From Amoebophrya sp. A120 (Eukaryota > Sar > Dinophyceae > Syndiniales > Amoebophryaceae): 64,000 nt of DNA. Below are positions 31,601-42,174 of the stretch, piece after piece (position 1 is the first letter of the stretch; each line of letters starts with the position of its first letter). The stretch spans positions 14,694,142-14,758,141 of the forward strand of contig CAJINV010000001.1 of the NCBI GenBank assembly GCA_905178155.1, in the 5' to 3' direction. The notes under the pieces are model-generated. The model made no database searches, was not told where the DNA came from, and worked only from the letters and a program-made list of their open reading frames with translations. Both the position numbers and the translations under genes were made by a program.

Positions 31601-32555
31601 TGGCAAAACTCCGGTGATACCCGATCGCAAAACAGAACTGTTTTTCTTCGTCGGCGGCGGTTGTAGATATCGTCGCTGCGTAAGAACTACTCTTCAAGAA
31701 CTCGCCACTCTTCGCGGTAGAAGATACCGTTCGAAAATTCAGCAGAACCAGTCCCTCCCCCGGCCGGATCCGTGGCCACTTTGGGTGGTCCAAAACCATC
31801 CTGGGCGGCAGGGAGCTCAAGCGCGTGGAAAGACACTGGCCAGAGAACGGCAAGCCGAACAGTGTCGTGCCCGGGCGGATGGGCCGGTCGACGATGCTCT
31901 CCGGATCCCCGCACACGTACAGGTCCAGCCCGTTCGCCCGCAGAATGTTGGTAGGCGTTGCGTGGTGCTCCACGAAGTTCTTCACCAGCTGCTTCCAGTG
32001 GATGTTGGCATTCACATGGGAGGAGTTACACGAATTGCCAGGCACCGGAACGCACAAGTGCAGCGTGTAGGCGCAGTGTTGCCACACCTGGTGCTCCTCC
32101 TCCTTCGCGAGTTTGACTATTTGTAAAAACCGGCCGAGAGACCTAACGTCCAGCCAGAGGGCAATCCGTGCCCACACGTGCCCCATCAGCAGGTCCGCAC
32201 TGCTACTGGTCGTTTCCGTTTTCTCGAGAAGCGCGTGGTGCTGTGCTGCTTCGGATGCGTCGCCAGCAAACGTGCTCGACGCATGGAGATTGTGAGACAT
32301 GTTGTTGAATAAGCTTCCCATGGGCGCACTCACACCCATTAAATCTTCGCAATTTTTCAGGGACAGCTCGCCAAAAGGTTTGTGCGTCGTCCGTTGCGGC
32401 TGCTGGACGAGGAGAGATTGCTGTATCAAGCCCCCTGGTGATGTGGCGGACGACATGTTGGTGACCAGAGGGCGGCGGTCCGAAGGCAAACCGGCTTTTG
32501 TTCGGGCGGACGATGGCGTCCCACCTCCGGGGCCACCAGAAGAACTAGAGGACAT
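25647..32555 (-). CDS. F-box-like / WD40-repeat protein, single giant exon
   Basis: 2302 residues in one exon starting at ATG 32555. Near residue 120 the stretch LLMGHVWARIALWLDVRSLG reads like an F-box helix bundle (inferred). WD40 repeats occupy about residues 1590-1880, including FASF-type blades such as LVATASFDSTCKLWDLR and LLASGVDTRVLQYEI, and a last blade (YVQSVRTHPVRSNIFAVLLA) lies near residue 2225. The 1100 residues between are Ser/Thr/Glu-rich and disordered, and a further 340-residue insertion splits the propeller before its last strand. If the F-box is real the protein would be a substrate receptor of an SCF ubiquitin ligase, next to a HECT ligase. The C-terminus is short (NLDDIPEDK). 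The WD40 part is firm. Confidence 0.8.
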   Translation of the reverse strand: MSSSSSGGPGGGTPSSARTKAGLPSDRRPLVTNMSSATSPGGLIQQSLLVQQPQRTTHKPFGELSLKNCEDLMGVSAPMGSLFNNMSHNLHASSTFAGDASEAAQHHALLEKTETTSSSADLLMGHVWARIALWLDVRSLGRFLQIVKLAKEEEHQVWQHCAYTLHLCVPVPGNSCNSSHVNANIHWKQLVKNFVEHHATPTNILRANGLDLYVCGDPESIVDRPIRPGTTLFGLPFSGQCLSTRLSSLPPRMVLDHPKWPRIRPGEGLVLLNFRTVSSTAKSGEFLKSSSYAATISTTAADEEKQFCFAIGYHRSFATLIHKISELCGVSEVRGFHDDLTAPLRSLFWCAVEELTLTQFQSDTHATSCAGAVERQKTGQSSVSVAAEQSSSSSSENCASTSGSNINAKMPGRSGKSSSRNQNKHNRGTSTSSRPAELTRAPRPRVTGDLAPRRRSVLESAFWWDPETDTGCFWTADLLYSPKSCASGNGHATFDSDREKTSAAGEGEPFFMVDQEIEGAEAEDAKANFFDETAVGEQHREDQLGGSVRVAGALQFSPEARRDHSGANIDAATRAAKTPVTPTQQNNSFDFRTAVSSDCKPQQRGAIESDNDAGTPSSSSSCGSSCVAQEDDFYASATSSSLELFQDATHEKKNTLENARTGSDLLHNKPLAASQKFSEKQYVEVPATSPERVLGTTTAPGVFLPDPRPMFSAGSPAPNVSATAGDHHVNNDSASHNFLAFSPDNGSISSAISSIARVSPMEQLNSNSDSLAAMDALVNASLLAQGNEEPPVRTSKVRTNDRRDEASSEGLLAVPKETGVEEDEQQRETKAGAELAEAGEKSDSPLFFDSENPATFATYSGRDPTTAPSRSRSQSLVTEEVLIVPASGSSDGIAPTSSQITGTNELAQRPGDPAVQEQAPASATSAASSSTNVVGVPEDEPFVNTNTTRNDREQSPRTSTTADPYYEAQLRRLTRTRNAATLSVLLREAPELAEHLHSISDEDLTRLLDMIHATTASPSRRSRPDLSPRAGSTSPQETASSTNSNRFVSSSSRRGERGGEATASRSAATGRRGNDDGEEVFPASSSSARDGEGEPRTRGRAGPSQEALDQMLTGSVDSPLSESLEEPDAIDSDPYGRGRNPFGAAGSNSISESSVEEEFVQKTVTYCGTGTSSSAASGTNKSNSSSSSSSSSCSSSSSSSSAVLTDSTHGHGPPVDETTAGLPEKASVTATSKNAHGVENSKKAVANYSTEEQQEVHGGLGPTSSTATSGTTRCGTTTLTSAASSSILASEGADFSHASSTALAVSDENDRGNVNEIFPITPPGPPRVGCASSSSSPIDRKMSKKDSVRPCSSSATTSAAAVPVRRRCEGSSSSLIIDEIANTASSPVKRFSTSIPITYSWTPKNVESIASRGAHQPHSVYHYASPVAERATTGGSLFDDRFSPARSQVPVLSSREREGDQQPQLVLEGLPLEAQQEVGRQEVDLGARDEATLLQETRRTRQRLILPLPSDAATSSSSHTTPAAPADNVHAVPAEHESPPPSPVQRSRTRLTAAAKSKKIFIDTRDQPDRDHTDDARFLASPIALPPPVPVRVLEATKQARQFEFAPFAPDRLMLVGDKHGHASVVDIVKDKKVGTSVFIDANPLLGLSWLPLFPNRALIGAAHSGSVCMIQRDVETNNLQKLHLYQPFMQLSSLSANATNDYFVASGFAHELGVFDVNRNFPIKIINGAHEHFINISRFAHTHPHLVATASFDSTCKLWDLRQQRSNRPCCTWHTGGLNVMCAFSPDDRYLLASGVDTRVLQYEIAQPDRTPNRFAGILRKPSYATRYRRSVYFANSKCFVTGATDEGHVHVLGVMGENYGKIRVTNDAIAAQYFPKPTAANVRGGGAGSSLSVVPQSPAARRAGQSPVFSPALNVLPLRRHDDERLEDAESNEEDRHLDVLDEDADENARSADVVRTENYYETTDTYPLLEEDEGPSSYATRREQGVISSASQPSPMMPTESADPRMRSRAAEVLLQTPTYLAATRRTRSNWTTSSSEGDPMANLQTGVLQQEEQLHSGGAARIYSRSRAAALARQQSSGGASYNEDDDAIGPPAPALGSAVIGQPTSAEDDESSPGGRYAETGRAIPRRGGGATRTGFDTSAYGRPFSGRRTNSNNSSPGAVSSRSLTRPLHDYASRRASPATLHQQNESRLYSDRGERDAQTRQQDTPANAPADPYVQSVRTHPVRSNIFAVLLAGHPPRADSYIALCERPVHSRNSLARRRSQELLLGSCVSSSSFGARSPASRHVVLNLDDIPEDK

Positions 32556-33508
32556 CTTCGCTATTTCTGTGAACTAATCAGTCCGCCATGTGGTCCTAAC
32601 AACGTGACCGACAAGAAGCTGGAAATGCTATCTGTACCTTTCTGGATAAAAAGCAACACTGACTTTTATCGGCCTCGGGCTTTTTACTTCCAAACAATAT
32701 TGATGACATTGGCGTCTTTGCCTTGTACAAAAATTGATTCCCATCAGTACCCAAAAATAGAGGCAAAAAGTTTTATGCAACCCAATATCGATGCACCCGA
32801 AGACGAAAAACTACGATCACGACGAAAAAAAGCTCTAAACACGCGCCGCAGGTGGAGCAACACCTGGCCCCGATGACTTTCACCCATCCTTCAAAAACAA
32901 AATGCGATGGCGATCTATCATGTGAAATAAGTACGACCGAAATCAAAAGAAGTACAACAGATTGTCTTAAACACGAAATTATCAGTCATACGAAGTGCTG
33001 GAACGAAAGAGAGAACGATGTATGAACCTGGTGAATGACAAGTTCTTTCAGCAGTAAATTAGAGTGGTTCTGCTTCTGCCAGTGCCAAGCTCCATACAGC
33101 ATATTAGAGCTCACGAACTCACAATCACAGCCAGCGTACATGTGGTCGTTCTAAAGTTACTTCAGTACTACAAGGAGCTACATGGGGACATTTCACCCCC
33201 AACGTTGTGGCTGAATAGACAGGAAACAAGATGATGAAAGCAATTGATTCGTACAAGATAACTTGAAAGAGAGAAACAGGAAAGTTGTAAAACAATCACT
33301 GAGGGTGACGTTTCACGCTCCACGTCCATCAAAGTTACAGTTCACATCTTGGCACTAAATTCAAAAACTTCGTGCTATAATTTGAGCAGGTTGCTACAGG
33401 TGGAGGAACAAAGGAATAGGCGACGTAGAAGTGCGAGGCGCCTGGCTCTCAGGCACGTCGATACTGCTCGACGTTCATTCTTGCTGGAGATATTTTCCCC
33501 TGCGGGAC
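32556..33508. other. Intergenic, no supported gene
   Basis: Divergence-free spacer between two minus-strand genes. Short frames only. Part of it must be the F-box/WD40 promoter and the 3' UTR of the WLM gene. Confidence 0.5.
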
Positions 33509-36500
33509 CTACAGGGGACGCCCGAACAAAACATTGTCGCTGGAGCTGTATTTCCTTCGTACATCTTTCCGCAGCATGTGCACGGCATTGAGATTCGAAA
33601 CCGTGCGCGCCGCAGTGCGAAGGAAGCCGGTTTTTTGCGAAGCCACCTCACGCTCTGAGAATCCGGACGCCGCCGCCAAAATTGTTTGTTGATCCGCTAG
33701 CGTTTCCAGGCGGTCAGCGCTCCAATGCTCTGTTGATGTTATCGAGTTGTCGGTATTGATTTTTACTTTTGTCTTTTCTTCAGCCAGAGACACCATCGAT
33801 TCCAGATCCGGAAAAGTCGGTAATATGCTTTTCTTTTTCAGGATCTAGATCTAGATCTCATCTACTGCGAGGACGTCAAAATTTTCTTTATAAATTCACA
33901 AGAGCCGGTACTTACTTGCAATCACCCGCTCCAAGTTATCGGGCTCCCGAAGATGGTGTCGCGTCAAGTTGTTCCGTCTCCGTGCCTGCGAGCCAGTACC
34001 TTGCTCGTCGCCTCGCCCGTCTCCGTGATCCTCCTCTTCCTGTAGTTCTACAGCCGCGCCGCGTCTTCCTGCTTTTTTTTCCCGTGCCAAGGCAAATGGT
34101 GGTGCAGGCGGAGGACCTAACCGCAGTCGCTCGGTCTGGTGATTATAGTTTGCGATCCCGCTATCGTTCTGCCGTTCGTCCAACGTGCCGTCCTCTACTT
34201 CGCGAAAAGATGAAGATGCAGAAGAGCCGGATAGCCCGCCACCTGCTCCGACTGATGTAGACACGGAATCGTCCTGGGAGCTGCTTTTGTTCTGCGGCGG
34301 TCGGCTAACACTATCAGAGCCGCCGCGCGCTGCCGCCCGCCTCACAGCCTCCTTCTGCGCCGCTGCGGCGAGCGCCTTGGCCCGCGAAGAGCGTCGTTTC
34401 TTCGCAGATATCGCAATCAGGTCTTCTACGGTTGTGGTCTCGTCCTCTGCAAGAATCGGCAATTCGATGCCGTGTCTGTCGTTAGCCACTTTGGATTTCG
34501 ACGCCGCTTTCTTTCGCTCTGCCTCTTTCATGCTGTCAAGGTGAAACTTTCCGCCGAAAAAACTGAGCGTCGTAGCGCCGGTCGTGATTGATCCGCCAGA
34601 CTTCGATTTGGTCTTACTCTTCGACGGCTGGAGCTGCTGTTCCGGTAGAGTATTGCTTTTGCTGTGCTCCCCTGCGGTGGCGGTGCTGGCATTTAGTCCA
34701 GTTGGTGCAGCGCTAGAAGCTGAGGATGATTTGTTCTTACTTTGCTTGTTACTCGCAGCAGTCGACCCGGATTTGGAGCTTGTTTTCTTCTCTGCTTTCT
34801 CTTTATCCTTCCCTTTGTCTTTCGCTCTTGGAGACAGCGCCGCCTGGTAATCCTTCATGCTCTTCGCGCCGGCTAAATTCCTTGCGATTTCCGAGAGCGG
34901 CGGCGGTGCGAGACGAGACGCGGCCGCATCTACGTCAATGTAGGAGGAAAATGAAGGGTCTAGGTAGCTCGGTCCCACGGACGTACTAACAGGCTTAGAG
35001 GGAGGTCCACCTGGAGGGCCGACTTTGCTGCTACTTGTATTTCCTCCAACCGCGGCAGCAGCGCGGCCGCTGCTGTTCGGCCCTTGGTATTTTATTGGAT
35101 CAGAAGACAGGCTTAGTGCTTGTTCGCTTTTCCACTGATGTTCTTTGGAAGGTGGAGTCGTCAGTACGCGCCGCTTTCTTCGCTTTCGCCACAGCCTCTC
35201 GCGTGCCAGCCGTGCCTTGGACAGCTCCTGTTCCTGTTTTTTCGTGTCCACAAAAGAAGTGTGCGCAATCGCAAACTCCTCCCCGATCTCGTTGTAATCT
35301 CCGCCCGTTGCCGTCCCGCCATTTCGGTGTGTCGGCGAAAAGCTTGCTTGCCAGCGCAGCGTGGCGTGCGGAATGGAGGCCCCCAGCCATGTGTGTGGCA
35401 CCGAAGTCAATGCGTTCGCGCTCAAAGATTGCTGGATGCTGGAACCAGTGGCGAAGTAGGGCGAGGAACCTGTACTAGTTTTTGGTGTATGCAACTTCAT
35501 CAGAAGCGGCGATAAATCATCTTCTCCCACTCTCAAAGTCAAACACATTTCAATAAACATATCTTGTGAGCCATGTGGGCGACACAGCCTTGGTAAAAAT
35601 TGAAAAATAACGTAATAAAAGAATACCTGAGAAATGCGGACTGCAAAAACCGGTGGTGTGATCTGCGTACGGCGAGAAACTCACGTCCCCCGCCCGTGGT
35701 CGACTTCGCTTGCTTTTTTTACCCGAGGGAGACAACGCGGAAAAAGGGGACGAGGCCGGGAAACTTGACGCATCTCCACTTGCGGCTGCGACACTGTCCC
35801 CCGCCGCTCTTGGATTTGAGGGGACAAATCCATGCTGCGGAGTAGTTTCATCATGACCTGCACCTGTGGGAAACACCTGCGCAGCTTCTTCTGGACCTCC
35901 GACACCAGCGCTTACAGCGCTTGTGAAGGGGAGGGCGTCCTCCTCTCCCTCAGCTCCTTCGTCCACTACTAAGCGAATTTTGTCCTGGTGAGACTTTGCC
36001 GCCCGCTTGGAGGATATCTTGTTCAGGTACACCAAGCGCTTGCGCAACACCGACACGCAGGCTTTCACCGAGGACTCCTCCGCCTCCGTGAGCGTGGTTG
36101 TTGCAGTTGTAGAAGCACCCTCCTCCCTACTTGTTACCTCAGTTTTTTTAACAGAAGAAGTACGAACCATGTCTACTTCATTCTCGCCCGCTTCCTCGCC
36201 TTCTGCGTCGGGCTGCACGACCGCGATTCTCCCTTCCCCGCGGTCGATGGCCCGCTGGACCAATGCCCGGGAGTAAATCTTTTTCGCGAGCAGGGAACAA
36301 ATGTTCACGTCCGGGTAGGACACGCAGTAGTCCAAGACGGACTGCTGCTCCGGATAGGGATCGTAATCGTCGTGCGGTGGCGGGTAGATCTCCTGCTGCT
36401 CCTGCTCCCGGACCCGTGGACTCGACGGGCTTCTCAGAGACGGTGCGTTCTTAGTCGTCCCTCCAGCGTGATTATTGTCCTTGGATGAAAGCAGACCTCC

Positions 36501-37250
36501 GACCGAAGCAGTAGAAGATGCAGCTCCCCCCGCGGCCAGCTTGGCCGAGAGCTCTCGCGACTCCGGATGCAGCCACAGGCTGGCGGGGGATTTTTTCGTG
36601 TCCGCGGGGAAGAGATGGGCGAGAATGGCTTCGACCCGCGCGACGTCCTTCTCCACAATGGCGTTGAAGATCTCTTGCCGCAGGCGGCGCACCAGGTGGT
36701 ACTGCTTACCGCTGGGATCCACGCACTCGCAGGTGGACGCGACGCTCTGGTAAAAGGCTTCATCGTGCTCATTCCGGTTGGTCTCCAGATGCGCCAGCTC
36801 GTGACAGAAGGTGGCCAGGAGCTCGGGAAAAGGGAGGAAGCGGAGGTAGTCCGTGGGTCCAGAGCCCGAGCGGCGCAGCTTGATGGAGATTACGGCCCCG
36901 TGGGTTGTTGCGGCATGGTACCGCTTCTCCTCCTCGTCCTCGATGAGCGCGCTGCTGCTGCGCTGCTGGCCGCTCCGCTTGTTCGTCCGCTTGTTGCCAT
37001 TTTTCCCCCGAACTCCGCTTTTCGACGTGTCCAGCGATGCGTGCACACAATACCCGAGATTCTCACTGTCGTGGGGCAGTTCCTCTAGAACACTCGGACG
37101 GGCGGACACGCGCGGCAGAGCCAGCACGAACGACTTTAGCCTGTCGAGCAAAGCCAACGCATCTGCTTGATTTTCGTACTCCGTGCAAACCTCGCAGAAA
37201 ATCAGTTTTCCTCCCGAAGCCTTCCCACCATCGCCGCGGATGCGAGTCAT
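33509..37250 (-). CDS. WLM-domain (Wss1/SPRTN-like) metalloprotease, two to three exons
   Basis: Exon 1 runs 37250-35627 (first true ATG 37250, MTRIRGDGG), then a 64 bp GT-AG intron, exon 2 35562 to about 33916, and a last piece about 33845-33509. The WLM zinc site is CHELAHLETNRNEHDEAFY near residue 150: HELAH plus a third histidine. In yeast Wss1 this domain cleaves DNA-protein crosslinks and binds SUMO/Cdc48. A helical block after it (LRQEIFNAIVEKDVARVEA) may be a small protein-binding module. The C-terminal half is a Ser/Lys-rich disordered tail. The exon 2-3 junction is odd: the consensus GTAAGT donor leads into two in-frame TAG codons, so either another donor (GTGATT, 33925) is used or the protein ends early (stop about 33858). 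Domain call firm, role by homology. Confidence 0.82.
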
Positions 37251-38360
37251 CGAAAAAAAAAACGACAATTTTAATTTGTGCCTGCAGCAGCTCCCTTTAA
37301 AAACGTGGAATTATCGGTATGACCAGCTTTGTAAAACTTGTTTGTTGCTTTAGGCCGATGCAGCTACCAAACACAATTCGGTGTTGCTCAGCATCCTTCT
37401 TGCTCGCAACATTCGATGAAAAAAAATTCCGCTGAAGGTGAAGCAGAACCTGCGAGCGAAATAGCGTCATAATCGACGACGTTTATTTAAAAAATCCCCG
37501 CTAGACCTACTTAAACAGCTAGTAGTGAAAACTTACTAGTTCTAACTAAAGTTGGACGCACATTGTGAAAAAAAAACACAGTGCTACAGCTACAACAATC
37601 CTTTATTTGGGTTTTTTATTTGATCTGATCACGGTCGCAAATTACGCCTGCTGAAAACTCAAAGCGAAAAAGATAACGATCGTCCAACGAAGTCAAGCTG
37701 AAACTGATCAAAAGCGACATAGCTTCGACTTCCGCGAATTCGCCCTGAAAATACGAAACGACAATATGCTGAATGATCTTGTCACACCCACTTCTTGAGC
37801 TTCGACGTGGGCATACATACATGAATCTTTTGTGCATTCCGATTCCGATTGCATGCGCAGGCCGAGGAGCACCGATTTCGGCACGACATCTTCCGACCAG
37901 ATCCCTGACAAGCACGAGAAAGAGCAACCGAATTCTTCCGGAGACATGCCAAAGTCTTCCGGAGACTTGCCAATTGATGTAGACCAAGCGACTTCTGTTC
38001 CTACGACTGCAAATGAAGATGAACCCTGCAAAGAGCGACAGCGATGTAAACAACAAAAAGGCGAAAAAACTGCAACCAAGAAGTTCGACGTCGAGCGATA
38101 GCGAACAAAGAAATTACTTAAAAAGGCTCGAGCGAACATATTTGATGCAGTTTCATGGTTTTCTCGTTCACCTTATCCCACTTGTCACCATTGACTCACG
38201 CCGTATAGATGATGGCGCACTACTAGGTGGGCGGGCGCGGCCCCATCAAGACGCGACACGCACTGAACTCTCATGAGGGCATAAAAAAGTGTCGCTCTTG
38301 TAATGACTGGCTTTCTTTGTGCTCAAGCTGTTTATGGCATCTACATTATCTCAAAAATGA
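37251..38360. other. Intergenic with a weak plus-strand frame
   Basis: A hydrophilic plus-strand frame at 37832-38101 (about 89 codons, containing SSDQIPDKHEKEQP) overlaps a second one at 38013-38276. They could be a small gene or a relic, but no start, splice or domain evidence decides. Otherwise empty. Confidence 0.3.
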
Positions 38361-39767
38361 CTAACCACCTGCCAGGCCTTGGTCCGTGACCATGGACATT
38401 CGGGTGACGAGGCAATCCAATTGAATGGCGCTTCTGCAGCCCAGGACCGCGTTGCAATTTGCGTCCGCGAGGAGGCGGAGGAACTCCAATTTCTGGAATT
38501 CCGGGCAGTCGTAGCTTTTGATACACCTCCCCAACACTTGCAACACGTGTTCGATCGCGTAGCCCTTCTCCACCAGGGTGTTCTGTCGTGAAAATTGAAA
38601 CATTACCATTAGTCAATAGCAGCTGCGCTTTAATACGTATTCAAATTCGCACATCGTGGCTGCAAGAAATGAATTAATGAAGAACGCGCAGCAACAGCGA
38701 CCACACCATCACCAACTGGGATGTGGTTCTTGCAGTAGAAGTTCTATTCAGAACAATACCAGTTTCGAGAAGGCTATGTCGGGCCGCTGCTTGATGACGC
38801 ACTGCAGGCTCTGGTTCACCACGACCGGGTTTGGCACATCGCACACTCTGTAGACGTTCTCGCGGTTCACAAGCCCGAAACCCGCGTGCGCAGACTGCAG
38901 CCCGTTGATGCCGATCCGCAAATCCCCGTTGGCTATGAAGCTCAAGGCCTTTACACCATCGTCGGTGCATTCCACCTTCTCCAAGGCGATGATCTTTCTC
39001 AGCCGCGCCTCCACCTCGCTCTCTTTTACCTTGCCAAACCGCAAGATCGCGCAACGAGACTGCAAGGCTTCTATCACCTGCGGTCAGGATAATGATAGCA
39101 TCGTCGAACATTTTTCTGAAATTCTATGCGTATGCATATCGTTATCATAAAAACTAGATGCTGCACTTGTTACTTATTACGTCAACCGGCACATTTTTCG
39201 GGTAGATCACTGGAGTGACCACGACTCAGTCCTATTTTCAGAACGCATTTCTCAACAGCCGGCCTGATCCCAATAAAGTACCTTGCTGCTGATGTTGCAG
39301 GCGAGCGCAAACTTGGTGTGCATGCCGTACTCCTCCATGATGACGCGCAGCGCCTGCTGTGCCGACGTCGTCATACTGTCGACCTCGTCTAGGATCACGA
39401 TCTTGGAGCAGCCGGGCGGCAGGTTGTTGTATTTCGTGCGTGCAAAACTGTGGATGGTGTCTCGCACGACGTCGATGCCTCGCTCGTCACTCGCATTCAT
39501 TTCCAGCACTGCGGTTTTGTACATTTCCTCCCCGAGCGTCTGCTTCGCGAGCGCGTGGATGCAGGTCGTCTTGCCCACACCCGGCGGCCCGCACAGCATA
39601 AAATTTGTCATCCGCGACGGGTCGCGCCGGATCACGTCGAGTTGGTGGATGAAATCTTGATTTCCCACAATGTCGTCGAGGGTCTGCGGCCGGTGCTTCT
39701 CAAGCCAAATCGTGTTCATCGAGGCAGTAGAACTCGAAGCAGAGGAACTGCTCGAGGTGGCCATCAT
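38361..39767 (-). CDS. RFC2: Replication factor C small subunit (RFC2; yeast Rfc4 type)
   Basis: Clamp-loader AAA+ ATPase subunit that helps load PCNA onto DNA in the nucleus. Exons 39767-39282, 39077-38760 and 38582-38361, joined in phase 0 by GT-AG introns of 204 and 177 bp. Seen: WLEKHRPQTLDDIVGNQ (RFC box II), Walker A GPPGVGKTT, Walker B VILDEVD, and QSRCAILRF with the SRC arginine-finger motif. The second exon aligns well to the RFC2 lid and collar region (TDDGVKALSFIANGDLR). Total length of about 341 residues matches the family (~350). The start is at the first of two adjacent ATGs before a serine-rich leader. High certainty. Confidence 0.95.
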
Positions 39768-40618
39768 GATGTCAGTCTGCTTCTTTCTAGAGGCTGTAAT
39801 TTTTTTGGATTTCTAAGGCAGAAAGCTAGAGAAACTGCTTGTTCGCAAAACGCATGCTAGGACTACTGCAGCGGGTCGCTTTGGTTGCGAAATCAGACCT
39901 GAAGATCGTTGTATTTTTACTATCATCTCGTTCACCAGCCAAAGCAATTTTTCATATCACGAGAAGCTGACAAAGCGACTGGAACAGGTCCGAACTGGAC
40001 CTCTGACCACGTCAAAAATTGGTGCAGCCGCAACTATGTATCAACTGCGTTGTGATCTTCAAAAACAGTATAGAGATCTCAACAAACGCCATGATCTTTC
40101 CACCTGAGAAAAATGTGAGAATGCATGATGCAGCAGAGGAGGAACGACTGCTCGCATGACCTCCTCCAGGCCACAAAGATACGTTCCCGTGACAAGACTT
40201 CGCCACAGCCATACTAGAAGTCAAAGTGTTGTTTTCCAATCAAAAGGGAGACTTTCCTGCAAAATGAAACTTTGATTACACGTGCATGTCGGCGATGTTG
40301 GGCTTCTGGGATTTACTATGCGGTGGATTCATGATCACGCACAGCTAGTCTAAGTTAGCAAAGACAAAGACTTGTGCGTCCCACCTCCACGACGACGAGT
40401 GTAAATGTTTTTCTTTTTTTTATTTTCTCTACGCAACATTATTGCACCTTTATCTCTAAACAAGTCTTTCTCTTCGAGGCCTCCGCGGCGAGGCCACACT
40501 CGAGGAATCCTTACAGGAGGAGGCTCCTGCTCCTCTTCGTTTTTGTGTTCGTTGCGCGATACTACAGCTACAGCTTGCTCTTTCGAGAACTGTCATCGCT
40601 TGATGCTGCTTCTAGCCC
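39768..40618. other. Intergenic, no supported gene
   Basis: A 75-codon minus-strand frame at 40012-40239 is the longest; it has no recognisable feature. Otherwise empty. Confidence 0.45.
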
Positions 40619-42174
40619 TTACTCCGTTGCGGTGCTAGTTTTTCGTTTCTTTGCTGCGGCGACATTCTTTTCGCCGACCGTGTCGACCTTCTGTGCCTCC
40701 GTGAACACGGGGTTCAGCTGCTGCGTCACGCGGATAAACGTGGTGCGGCGGGCCAGTTCCCGCAGTTCCCGTGCGCCCACGTAGGTGCAGCTGGACCGAA
40801 TGCCACCCAGGATGTCCTTGATGGTTTCTGCCACGGGTCCTCGGTAGGGCACCCGCACCGTTTTCCCCTCCGAGGACCGGTACTCCGCCACGCCGCCGGC
40901 GTGCTTCTGCATCGCGGTGTCCGAGCTCATGCCGTAGAAAATCTTTTCGAACTTGCCCGGACTGCTCTCCACCATCTCCCCGCCACTCTCGTCGTGGCCC
41001 GCCAGCATGCCCCCCAGCATCACAAAGTCCGCGCCAGCCCCAAACGCCTTAGACAGATCCCCCGGGCACGTGCAACCGCCGTCGCTGACGATGCGGCCGC
41101 CCAGTCCGTGCGCGGCGTCCGCGCACTCAATCACGGCGGACAGCTGGGGGTAGCCCACACCGGTCTGCTTGCGGGTTGTGCACACCGAGCCCGGGCCGAT
41201 GCCCACCTTCACGATGTCGGCCCCAGACAGGATCAATTCTTCAGTCATCTCCTGTGTCACCACGTTGCCCGCAATAATCACGTGCTTCGGGTACCTCATG
41301 AATATTACTTGGGAAATGTTTTCTGCTTTCTCGTTTGCGGTGCAGCTTGGCAGTGGGAAATAAACCGCTACAAGTTGAACTACTGAAAAGAACCAACTAC
41401 TCGATCCACAGTGTCGGTTTCATCATACAACAGCGTAATGTTCTTGGTTTCGTAGTATGTAGAAATGTGTAGGCAAATATCAGTGAGCATCAGCATCAAC
41501 TGTTCACGTGAAACATCATAACTCGTCATTATCATCATCTTCGTTCGGCTCTATACTTTTTTCTCGTTGTCCGGATGAAGTTCACGAACGGCTCCGCGTA
41601 CCCGTTCGCAACATCGATGCACACAAAGGAAATCTGCGGGACCGCCTTGAGAATCGAGTCCAGCTTTTCCATGTCCTTGGCTCCTATACCAGTGGAGGCA
41701 GCGATATGCGCGAGAAACTCGGGCGCCTTCCCTTTGGCGAAGGATTTCCTGTGATCGAAGAAGGAGATTTGTTTTTTTTTTTTGCTTTTCTCGGAGCTGC
41801 GACTACGACGGTACAAACGACTTCACAACACCAGCAGGTTGTCGCGGTGGTGGTGCCAGAAAAGTAGAGTACAACTACAGTGAGAAAAAATGCGAAGAGC
41901 GGTGCTCGAGCGTCTTCTACCACTGTTCCACGGAGTAGTGCTTGTGTACAGCAGTGACGATTTTCCTGGGCGCTAGCACCCCTGCCATTTCGAAGGTCCC
42001 CACCGTGTCCATATTGGCGGCCATGATGGGTATCCCCGACCACGTGGTCTTTGCATTCTTGAAGGTAAACTCCCGTTCGACGGAGACCTCGCTTCGGGAG
42101 CTGAGAAAGCTGCGCTTCGGACGGATCAGCACGTCCTTGAAGTCCAGTTTTGTTTCCGTCTCTATCGTCGGCAT
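40619..42174 (-). CDS. GMPR: GMP reductase
   Basis: Converts GMP to IMP with NADPH and release of ammonia, balancing guanine and adenine nucleotides; cytosolic. Exons 42174-41921, 41748-41557 and 41294-40619 with GT-AG introns of 172 and 262 bp; the split tryptophan at HYSVEQW and the join [15 protein letters not shown] restore the family sequence. Seen: [14 protein letters not shown] at the N-terminus, [14 protein letters not shown], the [11 protein letters not shown] loop with the catalytic cysteine, and [13 protein letters not shown], a GMPR rather than IMPDH signature (no CBS domains, no IMPDH flap). About 373 residues against ~345 in animals; the extra length is a Lys/Ala tail. ATG 42174 gives MPTIETETK directly before the conserved start. 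High certainty. Confidence 0.95.
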
